Assembly (NCBI GenBank): GCA_017546725.1 | Contig: JAFYRX010000051.1 | Coordinates: 1 to 48,506, forward strand | Length of the DNA: 48,506 nt | Source: Alistipes sp. | GTDB lineage: Bacteria; Bacteroidota; Bacteroidia; Bacteroidales; Rikenellaceae | Direction of reading: 5' to 3' | Part shown: in pieces, positions 16,299-24,993 of the stretch | Layout: every line of letters starts with the position of its first letter | Position numbering within the stretch: the first letter of the stretch is position 1 | Notes under the pieces: generated by a model | What the model was told of the DNA's origin: nothing | What the model saw: only the letters and a program-made list of their open reading frames with translations | The model's database searches: none | Position numbers and translations under genes: made by a program

Positions 16299-17111
16299 AT
16301 GAAACAAAAGTTATTTAATATCGTTATTTTGGTCGTTCTGGCAATGGCTGCAGTCGGATGCTCCACTGTCCAGAAGATTATCAATACGGGTGATGCTCAA
16401 TTTATTTATGAGCGCGCCAAAGAGTATTATGCTGACGAGAAATGGTCGAAAGCATACGCCTTGTTGGAGGTATGTGAACCCTACTATCGTGGTACAATGC
16501 GCGAGGATAGTGTGACATTCTACAAAGCACGATGCAGTTTCAAGGACGGCGATTACTACGCCGCTGCCGAGATGCTCGATGCGTTCCGCCGTACATTCAA
16601 CCGTAGCGTATTTATCGAGGATGCCGAGGCTATGTATGCCATCTGCCTTTACAATATGTGTCCTTCGCCCGAGCGAGACCAATCGACAACAAGTCAGGCT
16701 ATCATCGCCATATCGGAATATATGGCACACTACCCCGAGAGCGAGCAATTGATATTGTTTAAGGATATGACGGCCGATTTGACGTGGCGCCTACACGAGA
16801 AGGCTTTCGTTAACGCATATACATACTATAAGATTGGTCGCTACAATGCCGCCATCATCGCATTCCGTAACGCTCTGAAGATGTATTCGGACACACACCG
16901 TCGCGAGGATTTGTTGTATTACATTACGATGGCCTCATTCAAGTTGGCAGAAAACTCTGTCGAGGAGAAGCGTCTGGACCGTTATATGTCGACACTCGAT
17001 GCCTATTACTCATTCGTTATGGAGTATCCCGAATCGAAGTACTCTAAGGAGATGGAGCAGGTGGCCGAAGTGACAAAGCGATACATCGAAAAGAACAAGC
17101 AGGAAGAATAG
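16299..17111 (+). CDS. bamD: Outer membrane protein assembly factor BamD
   Basis: 270 aa from the ATG at 16299, which gives a lipoprotein signal with lipobox A-A-V-G-C (C21); an in-frame start at 16245 would bury this signal. The body is helical TPR-type repeats (AKEYYADEKWSKAYALLE, CSFKDGDYYAAAEMLDAF, YKIGRYNAAIIAFRNAL), as in BamD, the lipoprotein of the BAM machine that inserts beta barrels into the outer membrane. It is followed by rpoZ and coaBC, an order familiar from Bacteroidales. Confidence 0.9.
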   Translation: MKQKLFNIVILVVLAMAAVGCSTVQKIINTGDAQFIYERAKEYYADEKWSKAYALLEVCEPYYRGTMREDSVTFYKARCSFKDGDYYAAAEMLDAFRRTFNRSVFIEDAEAMYAICLYNMCPSPERDQSTTSQAIIAISEYMAHYPESEQLILFKDMTADLTWRLHEKAFVNAYTYYKIGRYNAAIIAFRNALKMYSDTHRREDLLYYITMASFKLAENSVEEKRLDRYMSTLDAYYSFVMEYPESKYSKEMEQVAEVTKRYIEKNKQEE

Positions 17112-17195
17112 TCCTGCGCCAATCCCAACAGCAGACGTTGGGTAGAGAGAAAAACAGATAAGAGAAAAATAACAACGAAATAATTACACAGTAAG

Positions 17196-17507
17196 ATGGA
17201 GATTAAGAAGAACATTCCCAACAACACAGTTACCCGCAAACTTGTCGATTTGGATAAGGAAACAGGTAATATCTACGAGAGTATCAACATCATCGCTCGT
17301 CGTGCAAACCAGATTTCGACAGAGTTGAAGACAGAACTCAATCGCAAGTTGGCCGATTTCTCATCACCCACAGACACTATGGAGGAGACTTTCGAGAATC
17401 GTGAGCAGATTGAGATTTCACGCTACTATGAGCGTTTGCCCAAACCCGTAATCATCGCTACCGAGGAGTTCCTCGATGACGAGGTTTACTACCGCAAGGG
17501 CGAATAG
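17196..17507 (+). CDS. rpoZ: RNA polymerase omega subunit, Bacteroidota type
   Basis: 103 aa, soluble. The core NIYESINIIARRANQIS and the C-terminal block EISRYYERLPKPVIIATEEFLDDEVYYR are those of the Bacteroidota omega subunit, which is longer than the E. coli one. It helps assemble and stabilise RNA polymerase. It lies 84 nt after bamD with no terminator between. Confidence 0.88.
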   Translation: MEIKKNIPNNTVTRKLVDLDKETGNIYESINIIARRANQISTELKTELNRKLADFSSPTDTMEETFENREQIEISRYYERLPKPVIIATEEFLDDEVYYRKGE

Positions 17508-17600
17508 CATATTGAAGTCGGCAAACCGCCAAAGAGGGGCCGATGCAGAGTAGCCACGAGGCAAATAGTTCTCGTAGCCAAACTTCAAATAATACCTTAT

Positions 17601-18794
17601 ATGTTAAAGGGTAAACATATTATTTTAGGAATAACGGGTAGCATAGCCGCTTATAAGTCGGCTGTGCTTTGCCGTTTATTAGTCGGAGCGGGAGCCGAGG
17701 TCAAAGTGGTGATGACACCCCTGGCAAAGCAGTTTATAACACCGCTCACGATGGCTACCTTGTCAAAGAATCCCATATTGGTCGATTTCTTCAATCCTGA
17801 AAATGGAGAGTGGAACTCGCACGTCAAGTTGGGCTTGTGGGCCGATTGTTATCTCATTGCCCCTGCTACAGCCAACACATTGGCAAAGATGGCGACGGGT
17901 GTAGCCGACAATCTTTTGCTTACGACATATCTTTCGGCACGTTGTCCCGTAGCCGTAGCACCCGCTATGGACCTCGATATGTATGCACACACGGCAACAC
18001 AGCGCAATCTGGAGCGTCTAAGAGAGGATGGCGTGCATATTATCGCTCCTGCCGCTGGTGAGTTGGCAAGTGGTCTTGTAGGTAATGGTCGTATGGCCGA
18101 GCCGCAGGATATTGTGGCAGCCGTAGCGGAGTTGTTGGCCGAAAAAAAAAAGCCGACATTAACGGGTAAGCATTTCCTCGTAACTGCAGGTGCTACGATA
18201 GAGCCGATAGACCCTGTGCGTTACATCTCGAACCACTCTTCGGGCAAGATGGGTTATGCCGTAGCCGAGGAGTTGGCAGAACGTGGGGCACAAGTAACGC
18301 TGATTAGTGGCCGTACGGCACTCACTACTCCAAAGGGAGTGGAGAGAGTTGATGTATTGTCGGCCGAGGAGATGTATCAGGCTTGTGTAGAGCGATTCGA
18401 GCAGACGGATGGTGCAGTGATGTGTGCCGCAGTTGCCGACTACACTCCGCAAAGCGTTGCATCGGAGAAGATTAAGAAGGGCGAGGGCGATATGGCTATC
18501 GCGCTTAAACGCACACGAGATATTGCAGCGGAGTTGGGCCAGAGAAAAGGCAACCGCATATTGGTAGGTTTTGCTATGGAGACTCAGAATGAGCAGGCCA
18601 ACGCCGAAGATAAACTTCGCAGAAAGAATTTTGATTTTATTGTGCTCAACTCATTGCGTGTTGAGGGTGCAGGTTTTCGTGGAGACACCAATGTCGTATC
18701 ACTTATTGATGCCACTGGACGCAAGGACTTGCCGCTAATGAGCAAGCGAGAGGTTGCAGAGCACATTGTAGATAAGATAGAAGAATCATTATAA
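17601..18794 (+). CDS. coaBC: Bifunctional phosphopantothenoylcysteine decarboxylase / synthase
   Basis: 397 aa, two fused domains. The CoaC flavoprotein half (about 1-180) has GITGSIAAYK, the catalytic His in NSHVKLG (H74), PATANTLAKMATG, and the APAMDLDMY substrate motif. The CoaB half (about 185-397) has VTAGATIEPIDPVRYISNHSSGKMG and KIKKGEG. Together they turn 4'-phosphopantothenate and cysteine into 4'-phosphopantetheine on the path to coenzyme A. The recN start is 6 nt after the stop, so the two are translationally close. Confidence 0.95.
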   Translation: MLKGKHIILGITGSIAAYKSAVLCRLLVGAGAEVKVVMTPLAKQFITPLTMATLSKNPILVDFFNPENGEWNSHVKLGLWADCYLIAPATANTLAKMATGVADNLLLTTYLSARCPVAVAPAMDLDMYAHTATQRNLERLREDGVHIIAPAAGELASGLVGNGRMAEPQDIVAAVAELLAEKKKPTLTGKHFLVTAGATIEPIDPVRYISNHSSGKMGYAVAEELAERGAQVTLISGRTALTTPKGVERVDVLSAEEMYQACVERFEQTDGAVMCAAVADYTPQSVASEKIKKGEGDMAIALKRTRDIAAELGQRKGNRILVGFAMETQNEQANAEDKLRRKNFDFIVLNSLRVEGAGFRGDTNVVSLIDATGRKDLPLMSKREVAEHIVDKIEESL

Positions 18795-18800
18795 AGAATT

Positions 18801-20441
18801 ATGTTGCGACGACTGACAGTAGAGAATTATGCACTTATCGAAAGACTCGATATGGAACTCGATGCTCATCTGAATATCATTACAGGTGAGACGGGAGCCG
18901 GTAAGTCTATTCTCTTGGGTGCATTGGGGCTACTGATGGGCAACAAGAACGAGAGCGGTACAATCCGTGATGAATCTCGCAACTGCATTATCGAGGGTGT
19001 ATTCGACATCGAAGCATACGGATTGGAACAACTTTTTGAGGGGTATGACCTCGATTATGAGCCACAGACAGTAATACGTCGTATGATATCGCCGTCGGGC
19101 AAGAGCCGTGCCTTTGTAAACGATATGCCCGTACAACTCGCCACATTGAGGGAGTTGGGTGCGCGATTAATCGACATACACTCTCAACATCAAAACCTTG
19201 TATTGGCCGACGAGGCATTTCGCATCAAGGCGGTAGATGCATTAAGCGCAACAACGGATGCCGTCAAAGCCTATCGCATAAAATATGATGCGTTGCGTGC
19301 AGCAGAACGTAATTTAAAGGAGTTACAAGATGCAGCCGAGGTCTTGCGCCGTGATGAGGAGTGGTTGCGCTATCAGGTTGAGGAGTTTGAGGCAGCATCA
19401 CTTCGCACGGGCGAATTGGAAGAGGCTCTGGAGGAGTTGAAAGTATTGGAAAATGCCGACCAGATTGGTGAGGCCTTGACATCGTTACGCAATACATTGG
19501 ATGCCGAGCAGATAGGTGTCCTGGAGCAATTATCTGCAGCCGAGAGTGCAATATGCCGTATTAAAGATAACTATCCACGCGGTGAGGAGATTGCCGAGCG
19601 CTTGCACTCGGTGGTACAGGAGTTGAAGGATATGAGCGCTACCGTAGGAGACGATAGCGAGCGCATAGATGCTGACCCAGAGCGCCTGCAACGCCTGACT
19701 GACAGAGTGAATATGATATACTCATTGTGTCAGAAGCATCGCGTAAAGGATTTGTCAGAGTTGATGGCCGTAGGTGAGCGTTTAGCAGAGCAGTTAAATG
19801 CCATAACGCATAGTGACGAGAATATAGAGCAATGCCGCCGAGAGATAGAGGCCTTGAAGTCTGAAGCCACCAAGATGGCGCTCGAGATTCACGCCTTACG
19901 AGAGAATGGTGCAACTATTATATCAAAGAGCGTAGAAGGTATGTTGTCGGCTTTGGGTATGGCCGAAGGTCGTTTCACGGTGGAGTTACAGCAGTGTGAG
20001 GAGTTGCAGCCAACGGGTTGCGACAAGGTACGCTTCCTCTTCTCGGCTAATGGCAAGGTAGCACCGCAGGCTGTCGAGAAGGTTGCATCGGGAGGTGAGA
20101 TGTCGCGTGTTATGCTGGCCTTGAAGGCGTTGCTGGCCGAGAAATCTAAGTTGCCGACAATCATCTTTGACGAGATTGACACCGGAGTATCGGGCCGTAT
20201 TGCCGATGCTATGGGAGGTATAATCTGTTCTCTATCGGAGAATATGCAGGTCGTTTCAATCACTCACCTGCCGCAGGTCGCATCCAAGGGTGACACTCAT
20301 TTTGTTGTCTATAAGCACGATAGTCGCACCAACATAACACGACTCACGCCAGAGGAGCGCATCGAGGAGGTTGCCAAGATGTTGTCGGGTAGCGAGATTA
20401 CATCGGCCGCAATAGAGCAGGCCCGATTGCTTTTAGGATAG
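18801..20441 (+). CDS. recN: DNA repair protein RecN
   Basis: 546 aa, an SMC-like ATPase. Walker A GETGAGKS is at residues 29-36 (K35), followed by a long Glu/Leu-rich coiled-coil region in the middle (about 150-390), then the ABC signature ASGGEMSRVMLALK, Walker B TIIFDEID (D457, E458) and the late ITHLPQVAS switch. It acts in double-strand-break repair. In Bacteroides I recall a DUF4835 gene between coaBC and recN; here there is none. Confidence 0.95.
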   Translation: MLRRLTVENYALIERLDMELDAHLNIITGETGAGKSILLGALGLLMGNKNESGTIRDESRNCIIEGVFDIEAYGLEQLFEGYDLDYEPQTVIRRMISPSGKSRAFVNDMPVQLATLRELGARLIDIHSQHQNLVLADEAFRIKAVDALSATTDAVKAYRIKYDALRAAERNLKELQDAAEVLRRDEEWLRYQVEEFEAASLRTGELEEALEELKVLENADQIGEALTSLRNTLDAEQIGVLEQLSAAESAICRIKDNYPRGEEIAERLHSVVQELKDMSATVGDDSERIDADPERLQRLTDRVNMIYSLCQKHRVKDLSELMAVGERLAEQLNAITHSDENIEQCRREIEALKSEATKMALEIHALRENGATIISKSVEGMLSALGMAEGRFTVELQQCEELQPTGCDKVRFLFSANGKVAPQAVEKVASGGEMSRVMLALKALLAEKSKLPTIIFDEIDTGVSGRIADAMGGIICSLSENMQVVSITHLPQVASKGDTHFVVYKHDSRTNITRLTPEERIEEVAKMLSGSEITSAAIEQARLLLG

Positions 20442-20476
20442 AAACTAATAATTAATAACCTAAAACTATAAACTGT

Positions 20477-21625
20477 ATGAAGAAGATTTTACTCGTAGCC
20501 GTACTTATGATGGCTGTAGTTTTGAGCGGTTGCTCGGAGCGTTATGCTCTTAAGAAGGATTTGAAGGAGGCCTTGAAGGTTGCTGTTGAGCAGGATAAGT
20601 TGCAGGCTGCTCATATGGATGGTGTCGAGGGCCAACTGCCCCGAACATTCGAGAATGGAGAGGTTAAATATACTGGCCCACGCGGTTGGGTGAGTGGATT
20701 CTTCCCTGGCTCATTGTGGCTCTTGTATGAGCACACAGGTGACGAGGAGTTGAAGACTTTGGCCGACAAATATACACGTCGTGTGGAGTCTGCAAAACAC
20801 GACAAGGGCACACACGATTTGGGCTTTATGATTTTCTGCTCATTCGGTAACGCCTACCGTTTGACTGGTGATGAGTATTATAAGGGAGTTATTGAGGAGG
20901 CGTCAAAGTCACTCGTTACTCGATATAATCCTACAGTTGGTTGTATCCGTTCGTGGAATACTCATCGTAAGGAGAATCCCGAGTTGGATTTTATGGTTAT
21001 CATCGACAATATGATGAACCTCGAGATGTTGGAGTGGGTTGGCGGTTATGACGGGATTACTCGTTCGCACGCTTACACTACTATCAAGAATCACTTCCGC
21101 GAGGATAACAGCACATACCACGTTGTAGCCTATAACGAACTTACAGGCGAGGTGGTTGAGAAGCGTACAGCGCAGGGCGTAAGCAACGATTCTGCTTGGG
21201 CTCGCGGTCAGTCGTGGGGCTTGTATGGTTACACTATGATGTATCGTATGACAGGTGACGAGACTTACCTTGCACAGGCTGTAAAGATTGCCGACTATCT
21301 TATCCCCCGCTTGCCCGAAGATGCAGTACCCAACTGGGATTATGATGCCGAGGTAAAGAAGAAGGATTCATCGGCTGCCGCAATTATGGCATCTGCATTG
21401 ATTGAGTTGTACGGTTTCACACAGAACGAGACATACCTCGCAACAGCCGAGCATCAGTTGCGTTCACTCTCGTCTGAGGCATATCTCGCAAAGGTTGGCG
21501 AGAATGGCAACTTCGTGTTGAAGCACGGTGTAGGCCACTTGCCTGGCAAGTCAGAGGTTGATGTACCTCTCTCATACGGCGACTACTACTTCATCGAGGC
21601 CGCAATGCGCTACTTGGCTTTGTAA
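20477..21625 (+). CDS. GH88 family unsaturated glucuronyl hydrolase, lipoprotein
   Basis: 382 aa with lipobox V-L-S-G-C (C19). The (alpha/alpha)6-barrel family GH88 is recognised by HDLGF (D114) and IIDNMMNLEML (D177), the two Asp residues that correspond to the catalytic pair of unsaturated glucuronyl hydrolase, and by the ARGQSWGLYGY block. Members hydrolyse the unsaturated uronic-acid ends left by polysaccharide lyases. No lyase is encoded in this window. The gap from recN is 35 nt and I see no terminator there, so it may be read from the core-gene transcript or from a promoter I did not recognise. Confidence 0.88.
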   Translation: MKKILLVAVLMMAVVLSGCSERYALKKDLKEALKVAVEQDKLQAAHMDGVEGQLPRTFENGEVKYTGPRGWVSGFFPGSLWLLYEHTGDEELKTLADKYTRRVESAKHDKGTHDLGFMIFCSFGNAYRLTGDEYYKGVIEEASKSLVTRYNPTVGCIRSWNTHRKENPELDFMVIIDNMMNLEMLEWVGGYDGITRSHAYTTIKNHFREDNSTYHVVAYNELTGEVVEKRTAQGVSNDSAWARGQSWGLYGYTMMYRMTGDETYLAQAVKIADYLIPRLPEDAVPNWDYDAEVKKKDSSAAAIMASALIELYGFTQNETYLATAEHQLRSLSSEAYLAKVGENGNFVLKHGVGHLPGKSEVDVPLSYGDYYFIEAAMRYLAL

Positions 21626-21646
21626 GATAGCGCATATATCATAAAT

Positions 21647-21677
21647 AAAACCGAGATTGGGATTCAATCTCGGTTTT
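21647..21677. terminator. Bidirectional terminator between converging genes
   Basis: A perfect 13-bp stem (AAAACCGAGATTG with CAATCTCGGTTTT) has a 5-nt loop. The A- and T-ended arms allow it to end transcripts from both sides: the GH88 gene (plus) and the lipocalin-like gene (minus). Confidence 0.9.
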
Positions 21678-21698
21678 ATTGTCTCTATCATCTACACT

Positions 21699-22148
21699 CT
21701 ACTGCAAATCCGACGGGAGAGTCGCGCGAATATAGACACTGACATCAGCAGGGTTATCGAGCGCCGTCCACACCATTCTACCCTCAGTGAGTTCTGTAAC
21801 CACATAACGATGCGACCAATCGCCATTGCCATAATCGTAGTTACCACGAATGATTGCACCCTTCTCATCATCAGTATAGATGAAATAATGGCCCGTTATC
21901 GCGCGCATATATTGACTATCAATGTTCTGATATAGCGTATAGGTCTTATCGGCACGTACAAAGTCAATATAGACATAACTACCACTGCTTAACTCTCCGC
22001 CACTCCAACTATCCAAAGACCAACAACCTGCAATATTATTAGGAGTCACATCCAACGTCGGCTCAACGTAATCCTCCTTATCGTTACAAGAGACCGCCAC
22101 TGCAGTCACCATCATTGCCAAAACAAACAATCGAAAAATTCGTTTCAT
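21699..22148 (-). CDS. Lipocalin-like lipoprotein
   Basis: 149 aa with lipobox A-V-S-C (C21). The mature part starts with an acidic linker, then IAGCWSLDSW followed by beta-strand-rich sequence with short hairpins, as in the small lipocalin-like lipoproteins of Bacteroidota. No ligand can be assigned. It is the last gene of the long minus-strand block that starts at SusC, 13 nt after the DUF1573 gene. Confidence 0.65.
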   Translation of the reverse strand: MKRIFRLFVLAMMVTAVAVSCNDKEDYVEPTLDVTPNNIAGCWSLDSWSGGELSSGSYVYIDFVRADKTYTLYQNIDSQYMRAITGHYFIYTDDEKGAIIRGNYDYGNGDWSHRYVVTELTEGRMVWTALDNPADVSVYIRATLPSDLQ

Positions 22149-22161
22149 AATATATCATTTA

Positions 22162-22950
22162 TTATTTAACCACATTGAGCAATATCATTCGCTCGCGTGG
22201 CGGTAATGTCAAACCCATTATATATAGCCTAAGACTCTGCTCTTTTACTCCCTTTGTCGGGCTATATGTTATTATCAAATCACCCTCGGCACCACCTGCC
22301 AAAACCTCAGGTTCACTTCGCATCGTTACGCCTCGCGTTGACAACAATGTATCTTCTCGTAGGCGCATAGCACGCGTTCCTGCATTAAAGCAGGCGACAC
22401 GCATTGTCTGCTCTCGACCAGCCTCAACCTGCAAATTATCCTGTCGCAAACGCAGCATACCACGATGGTAAGGGTATTCACTTGCGTGCGAGGCCGAAGC
22501 CACAACTCGTCCTACAACATATAGCACCGCCGTCGGCACACTCTGCGAGAGATTGGTGTAGATATATACCCGCTGTTCGAAAGCCCCCATATGACCTTTG
22601 GGGTTATACGTCAATTTTATCTCGCCCTCGCGGCCTGACTTAACTACTTTATCAACGACCTCGGCCTTAAGGCACGAACAAGAACTCTTTACCGTGGTAA
22701 CAACGATAGTCTCTGTCCTATCGTTGCGCCACTTTACACTGCGCCCCCACTCAGCAGCATCCTCGCCTATATTGCCTACCGAGAACTTCACTCCATCAGC
22801 AAATGTCATCTTGGCATCGGCAACCGTACGGGGATTGGCTACACTATCCAATTTCGTCTGGGGTATAATCTTTATCTGCGCCAAAGTCTCTGCGCTTGCC
22901 AATAATGCAAACACCACACTCAGCACCGATATGACTACCCTACTGCACAT
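22162..22950 (-). CDS. DUF1573 domain exported protein
   Basis: 262 aa. I start at the ATG at 22950; four codons upstream in frame there is only a TTG inside the preceding gene's end. The signal peptide runs to about L-A-Q. The DUF1573 core is seen as an Ig-like domain with the VVTTVKSSCSCLKAEV motif (Cys-Ser-Cys) and LTYNPKGHMGAFEQRVYIYTN. A second, weaker Ig-like repeat follows (ACFNAGTRAMRLRED, then IITYSPTKGVKEQSLRLYI). DUF1573 proteins are common in Bacteroidota envelopes; their role is not established. The start is 2 nt from the stop of the protease gene, so they are co-translated. Confidence 0.8.
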   Translation of the reverse strand: MCSRVVISVLSVVFALLASAETLAQIKIIPQTKLDSVANPRTVADAKMTFADGVKFSVGNIGEDAAEWGRSVKWRNDRTETIVVTTVKSSCSCLKAEVVDKVVKSGREGEIKLTYNPKGHMGAFEQRVYIYTNLSQSVPTAVLYVVGRVVASASHASEYPYHRGMLRLRQDNLQVEAGREQTMRVACFNAGTRAMRLREDTLLSTRGVTMRSEPEVLAGGAEGDLIITYSPTKGVKEQSLRLYIMGLTLPPRERMILLNVVK

Positions 22951-22952
22951 TA

Positions 22953-24989
22953 CTACAACCAACCATTGTCGTTTGCTCCCTTACGGACTGTAATGGTGAA
23001 ATTATACGACTTACCATCCGAAGCCTTGATTACAGCCGACGTAACACCCTGCTGCAAACCCTTGAATATCAATTTTGCACCTTGCGACTCAACCGAAGCG
23101 ACTGCACTATCGGCAATCGACACGTCGAAAGAGAGCTTATCGCCACCTTCAAAATAGATATGAGGGGCAATAGCCACGCTCGCCTGCTCATCAATATACA
23201 AATTGGGGAATCGCATAGGAGCACCCGAATCACCAATTGCACGAAGGAAAGCATCGGCATTAACCTGTCCCGAGCCCATATTACCCTTGAAAAGCGAAAG
23301 GTTCATCTGCATAGGTTGCTGCGGACCTATATCGGCAACATAACGATAATAATCCTTATACCCAACCATATAGGCATCTATAGGTGTTGCTGTCGAAATC
23401 AGCATCTCCTGCAACTCCTCGGCCTTGAAGTGCAGACGCTGCTCAGCGGCATACGACACACCCAATGCAACGACACCCGATACGTGAGGACAAGCCATCG
23501 ATGTACCCTCCATATAGCCATAACCACTCTCGCTGACATTGTACGGGAGAGTTGATAGGATACAACCTACCTCACCATAATTATGCTCGGCATCGACATA
23601 ATCGAAATAGTAGTCTTGGTCACCACCAGGCGCTGACACACTCGTACCACCACCATAATTGGTATATACAGCGGGAGTAAAATCGGCTGCCGTAGCCGCT
23701 ACCGAGATATAATCATCCGAGGCTCCAGGGTAACCTGCCTGTGGAGCAGACTCATTACCGGCTGCAAACACTGCTATACCTCCTTCTATTGTTCCGTTGG
23801 CAGAGCCTGCATTATGGGTAAAATAATCCAAAGCATCCTTCTCCAACGGCGCTCCTCGCTCCCACTCCTCTTGTGAAGCAAAGCCCGTCTCGCCCCAGTC
23901 ATATGCATTAGCACTACCCGAAACATAGCCCCAACTACACTGTAACACGACTGCGCCATTGTCGGCCGCATACTTTATTGCTCGCGCCACAGCGATACTC
24001 GACGAGCCTACGTTACCAGAGAATATCTGGCATACCATAATCTTCACGCCAGCCTTCTTACTGCTACCGCCAGCGATAGAACTTACGCCCACACCATTAC
24101 CGTTACGTGCGGCAATAACTCCCGCAACGTGAGAACCGTGTCCCGAATCATAGGCATCGTTCCAAGTAATCAAACCAGTATCTTTGACAAAGTTGTAGCC
24201 ATTATAGTCACCCGCAAAACCGTTTCCGTCGTTATCCTCCATTGAACGGTGTACTTCATCCTCATTAATCCATATACTCTCCTGCAAATCGGGGTGCTCA
24301 ACAAAAACACCTTCGTCCAAAACAGCAACTACAACCGATTCATCGCCCATTGACTGCTCCCACGCCTTCTCGCACTGCACATCGGCATCCTTGACCGACT
24401 TCACCACTTCACCCTGGGTGAACATATCACCACGATTGGCAAGATTCCACTGCATAGCAAACAGAGGGTCATTCATCGAGCCTCGGGTAGCACCTGCCAT
24501 TGCTCTCGCTAATTTCTCCTTTGACAAAGGCGTCGCCTTACCCCTTGAAGCACGCTTGATTGTACGATTGAAATCGACACTCACAACCTCGCCCAACTCC
24601 TGGAAACGCTTGGCAACCTGCTCTGCATCCATATCACCGCCAAAACGCACAACATACCACTGATGTAGGCCCGAATTGCGAGTCACATCCTCTCGCGATG
24701 CATCAATGGGGAATACGCGCTCCAACTCATAAGCGCCTATAATCTCCAACACATCATCTACCGATGGCTGACCACTGCGAGTGGCTCCGCTACGGGTGGC
24801 TTGCGCATAAGAAATCATATCGGCCACATCGGGCGAGAATTTTACAATCAATTCGCTCTTGGCAAAGGGCTGCTCCTGAGCAATATCCTCATCCGAGAAA
24901 TCCTTCTGGCAACCAACGACAAGTGCCGATGCAACCAAAAGCAGGCTATATCTAAAAATTTGTCTTATCATCTCTCTAATTTTGACCAT
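22953..24989 (-). CDS. S8 family serine peptidase (subtilase), lipoprotein
   Basis: 678 aa from the ATG at 24989, 4 nt after the previous stop; the longer frame to 25106 overlaps that gene. Lipoprotein signal with V-V-G-C. Order: propeptide-like domain (SELIVKFSPDVADMI onwards, about 45-125), then the subtilase domain with all three catalytic residues: D225 (VLDEGV), H284 (SGHGSHVAG) and S497 (GTSMACPH). After about residue 590 there is a C-terminal beta-sandwich-like domain (DKLSFDVSIADSAVASVE). An active, surface- or periplasm-anchored endopeptidase is predicted. Its place in a SusCD operon suggests it cuts the imported substrate into peptides. Confidence 0.92.
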   Translation of the reverse strand: MVKIREMIRQIFRYSLLLVASALVVGCQKDFSDEDIAQEQPFAKSELIVKFSPDVADMISYAQATRSGATRSGQPSVDDVLEIIGAYELERVFPIDASREDVTRNSGLHQWYVVRFGGDMDAEQVAKRFQELGEVVSVDFNRTIKRASRGKATPLSKEKLARAMAGATRGSMNDPLFAMQWNLANRGDMFTQGEVVKSVKDADVQCEKAWEQSMGDESVVVAVLDEGVFVEHPDLQESIWINEDEVHRSMEDNDGNGFAGDYNGYNFVKDTGLITWNDAYDSGHGSHVAGVIAARNGNGVGVSSIAGGSSKKAGVKIMVCQIFSGNVGSSSIAVARAIKYAADNGAVVLQCSWGYVSGSANAYDWGETGFASQEEWERGAPLEKDALDYFTHNAGSANGTIEGGIAVFAAGNESAPQAGYPGASDDYISVAATAADFTPAVYTNYGGGTSVSAPGGDQDYYFDYVDAEHNYGEVGCILSTLPYNVSESGYGYMEGTSMACPHVSGVVALGVSYAAEQRLHFKAEELQEMLISTATPIDAYMVGYKDYYRYVADIGPQQPMQMNLSLFKGNMGSGQVNADAFLRAIGDSGAPMRFPNLYIDEQASVAIAPHIYFEGGDKLSFDVSIADSAVASVESQGAKLIFKGLQQGVTSAVIKASDGKSYNFTITVRKGANDNGWL

Positions 24990-24993
24990 TTTA

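Noticed and set aside
17112-17195. Small hairpin (CCCAAC/GTTGGG) between bamD and rpoZ
   Set aside because: Six base pairs and no T-run; not a credible terminator.
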